A stretch of DNA of 60,148 nucleotides from Lingula anatina (taxonomy: Eukaryota > Brachiopoda > Lingulata > Lingulida > Lingulidae). The DNA lies in the NCBI RefSeq assembly GCF_001039355.2, contig NW_019775466.1, positions 1 through 60,148 of the forward strand, written 5' to 3'. Shown here in pieces: positions 57,652-60,148 of this stretch. A program made the translations under genes and the position numbers. Under the pieces are notes generated by a model that worked only from the letters and a program-made list of their open reading frames with translations, made no database searches and had not been told where the DNA came from. Every line of letters begins with the position of its first letter. The stretch's first letter is position 1.

Positions 57652-58056
57652 TTGCCCCCCCCCCCCTTCAGAAAAAAAGCAAATGTGCGTCTACAGGAGG
57701 AGATAAAAATTACTGAGATGGAGACGTTCTATGTGGAAACTACGCTGTCTTCGCCAGTTGGTGACAACGAGAATGATACCTTGCCTGACATCAGAGGAGG
57801 GGATGGAACTACTCATTCAGAACAAGATCCCGTGGATCATTTAACTGAAGAGGAGATTGCTAATGTAGACACCAGCACTTCACAGCCTTTTTTGCCAGGT
57901 TACGATGTAGATGAGAATGATACCTTGGCTGACATCAGCAGAGAAGAAGAGACCAAACAAGATCCTGTAGATGACAGAGCAGCAGGTGGAGTTGCTATTT
58001 CAGAGTTCCTCCACATCAGCAGTGCAGTAGAAACTCTCTTGTCCAACTCAGTCTAG
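57652..58056 (+). CDS. Acidic hypothetical ORF, likely N-terminal part of the MULE-like element
   Basis: A 134-aa open frame, Asp/Glu-rich and probably disordered. It contains an internal duplication: ENDTLPDIRGGD...EQDPVDH in the first half and ENDTLADISREE...KQDPVDD in the second. It has no recognised domain. Its first residues overlap a poly(C) run and may really begin at a splice acceptor near 57670. It lies in the same orientation as the transposase fragments that follow, with stops between, so it is probably a decayed upstream portion of the same protein. Alternatively it is an unrelated open stretch. Confidence 0.4.
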   Translation: MPPPPFRKKANVRLQEEIKITEMETFYVETTLSSPVGDNENDTLPDIRGGDGTTHSEQDPVDHLTEEEIANVDTSTSQPFLPGYDVDENDTLADISREEETKQDPVDDRAAGGVAISEFLHISSAVETLLSNSV

Positions 58057-58179
58057 CCTTGTGCCAGCATCCCGGAGGGTAGATAGGAGAATATTAATGT
58101 TCTTACTGTCAAACTCTAATAACGTGAAAAGATTAGGAGAGGGGAAAACCAAGTGCTTTTGAAGACGATTGTAGGGTTT

Positions 58180-59829
58180 GGAAAAAAGAGTCCCTCCCCT
58201 GTAACCACAGCAGCAAAGGAAGATGGAAAATAAAAGTTGTGCACAAACGTGATGATCTTTTTTGCACTTGCCGCATAGTTAAAGGAAAGGCGACTTTTGT
58301 TCCTTTAAATCTACAACCAGAGATCACTGTCAATGTTCAAAGAAACTATAACTCTTTAAAGGCTGACAGCACATATCGCAGACGTGTAACATGGATTAAA
58401 GAACATCCAAGCGTAGTCCTAGTTGAATACAAGGGCAAATTTCCGGGCCGAATTCCTCATGGAAATGCAAAAAATAGCACCACTCCATATTGCCGTGTCC
58501 CAACCATTGTAATGGACGAAATAAGGATGAATGCACCCTGCCTTAAACCAAAAGAGATTTATCACAAAATGAACCAGGAAACAGAACTTGAAAACCTGCA
58601 AATTTAAAACAGGTCCAGAATACAGTGCACTCTTTGAAAAGAAAGAAGCAAACAGAGGAAAATTCTGCAGCGGGAATGATCTCAATAGGGGGGATGAATC
58701 TAGCCAGCAACTTTCTCCACCTGGAGAGTGCAATTCACCAGCATCATTCTGTTAAAAGGTCCCAACTATTATGCTTTTCACAAATAAGCAAATTGCTGAT
58801 GTACGAAGATTCTGCTGCGCTGGGACTGTAGCACATGTAACAGTCTTAGGGGTGGACAAAACTTTTAACTTAGGTCAACTGTATGTTACCTGTAAGATTT
58901 TCAAAAACCTGGCCCTTGTGCATCGTGCAACGGGAACCCACCCACTTTTTATTGGACCAATGTTTATCCACGGGAACTCGGATTTCAAGATGTATGCCAG
59001 TTTTTTCCAGACATTGGCATTAGAATTGGCTGACTTCTGTTATCGGTTCGGATGAGGAAAAAGCACTGAGGAAAGCGGCGGCCTTTGCGTTTAGTGGCGC
59101 TAACCTGGTCTCTTGCCAGCGTCACCTGAAGCAAAACACAATAGTACATTTGAGAGATAAGGTGGGGACACCCACAGACACCAGAAAGGCGATCGTAGAT
59201 GTGATATTTGGGGACAATGGATTGACCTCATCACCTTCCCTCATCATTCTCGAGCAGCGTCATGAAGAGACCATTCAAGTCATCAGGGAAAATGCTCCAA
59301 CATTTGAGCATTATTTCAACAATCGCCTTTTCCCATTGATTGAAGAAAATGGAAACACTTTTTGCACAAGACCCGAAGTGAAGCCCGACTGAACCAATAA
59401 TGACTGCGAAAGTGTCAGTCACGTTCTTAAGACGAAGGGCAGCTGGAGGGTACAACATGTACCAAGTTTACCCTAACGAAAAAGTCCTATAGGATCCTAT
59501 AAGATCCTATAGGAAATTGGGCCAATTTCCTATAGAATCCTATAGGATCTTATAGGATCCTATAGGACTTTTTCGTATGGGTAGACAAAAGTTTACATGA
59601 GATGGTCCGTAGCTTTTACACTGAAACAGAGAGAGCAATGAACGGACGTGGAGAATATCACCTTAATGCTGCTTTTGAGAGATTCCAAGTAGACAGGGTT
59701 GTTTGGTCAAGAAAGACTGAAGACCAACGACAGCACCACATGAAAGATTTTTTCTACTACAAAGTTGAAACAAGAGGTGGCCTCTGCAGGCAATTTACAT
59801 GTCTATACATACCTAGGGATGTTATATGA
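58180..59829 (+). pseudogene. Decayed MULE-type (Mutator-like) DDE transposase
   Basis: Collinear fragments in shifting frames. 58239-58604 carries VTWIKEHPSVVLVEYKG and GRIPHGN, then a helical stretch KPKEIYHKM. 58771-59055 has LGVDKTFNLGQLYVTCKIF, the first catalytic Asp. A frameshift near 59049 leads into SDEEKALRKA (second Asp) and CQRHLKQN (the C..H motif of MULE catalytic domains). After a TGA at about 59392 the frame continues with NNDCESVSHVLK, the third acidic residue. A palindromic MITE (59471-59581) then splits the gene, and 59582-59829 resumes with LHEMVRSFYTE and GRGEYHLNAAFERF. The expected downstream zinc/SWIM part is missing. Two or more frameshifts, stops and an insertion mean no active protein. 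Confidence 0.8.
59471..59581. mobile_element. Palindromic TA-flanked MITE, about 111 bp
   Basis: Nearly a complete inverted repeat: the arms share ACGAAAAAGTCCTATAGGAT, then tandem copies of the self-complementary TCCTATAGGA, meeting at TTGGGCCAA. The right arm has one extra 10-bp unit. TA flanks both ends (59469-59470, 59582-59583), as for Tc1/mariner-type insertions. It interrupts the transposase pseudogene. Confidence 0.88.
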
Positions 59830-60148
59830 CCGTGGCGATATGATGATCACTGAAGCCTGGCCACTTAACCAAGCTTCAGTGAAGATCAAGGGCAACCTCG
59901 AGCCGCTACACAAAAATGTCTCGCTTCACTCGACATTTCTGCGTAGCGTCTCTCGGAAAACTCGGATTTAACCTCGATTTAGTCTAAAATTTCACGACTA
60001 CATCTTGGTTAAATCAGTCGAGGTCTCTTAAATGCTGAAAGCCAAAGACAGAGTGATCATGTGACCTTCTTGGCATCAAGAGAATATGCACGTTGCTTAC
60101 GTTATACACCTACCAGTAGACAAATTTAAAATCTCTCACACTCTTAAA
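59830..60148. other. Window end, no gene recognised
   Basis: A small hairpin, CACTGAAGC with GCTTCAGTG (about 59848-59882), is the only structure. The transposase similarity has already ended. Confidence 0.4.

Overview
The window is animal nuclear DNA: AT-rich, with GT-AG introns, AATAAA polyadenylation signals and abundant microsatellites and short terminal-inverted-repeat elements. Protein similarity, intron sizes and an intronless peptide-receptor-like GPCR suggest a lophotrochozoan invertebrate, perhaps a mollusc. That placement is inference. There are no prokaryotic features.

Positions 1-24.5 kb form a compact block of housekeeping and cell-cycle genes. In order: the last coding exon of NNT (+, 320-469); complete MCM3 (-, 19 coding exons, 849 aa, 2612-11643); complete TSEN34 (+, 6 exons, 290 aa, 12024-14902); complete FBXO43/FBXO5-type EMI/Rca1 gene (-, 4 coding exons plus a 5' UTR exon, 600 aa, 16238-18962, UTR to about 19740); and complete POLR2K/RPB12 (+, 59 aa, 21113-24475). 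Strands alternate, so NNT/MCM3 and TSEN34/FBXO43 are convergent, while MCM3/TSEN34 and FBXO43/POLR2K are divergent over short shared promoters. The FBXO43-POLR2K head-to-head pair is also adjacent in human (8q22), so it appears to be an ancient linkage. MCM3 (replication licensing) and EMI (APC/C inhibition) are both E2F-type cell-cycle genes; an E2F-like site lies just upstream of MCM3.

Positions 24.5-48.3 kb are occupied by one regulatory gene, a Tribbles pseudokinase (+, 3 coding exons, 344 aa, 27399-45786). It has a 15 kb second intron, an AU-rich 3' UTR, and an upstream cluster of three exact TGACGCAA (CRE-C/EBP composite) sites. Because Tribbles proteins target C/EBP factors for COP1-dependent degradation, this cluster suggests feedback control.

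Positions 48.3-55.9 kb hold a single-exon rhodopsin-class GPCR (+, 49363-50514, 383 aa) in otherwise featureless non-coding DNA. Positions 55.9-60.1 kb are a decayed mobile-element region. A broken vertnin/OTU-like coding region is followed on the same strand by an acidic ORF and a frameshifted MULE-type transposase, with two different MITEs inserted into them. Further short inverted-repeat elements lie at 15.0, 20.3-20.8 (572 bp foldback with 8-bp target duplication), 40.9, 48.85 and 54.4 kb.
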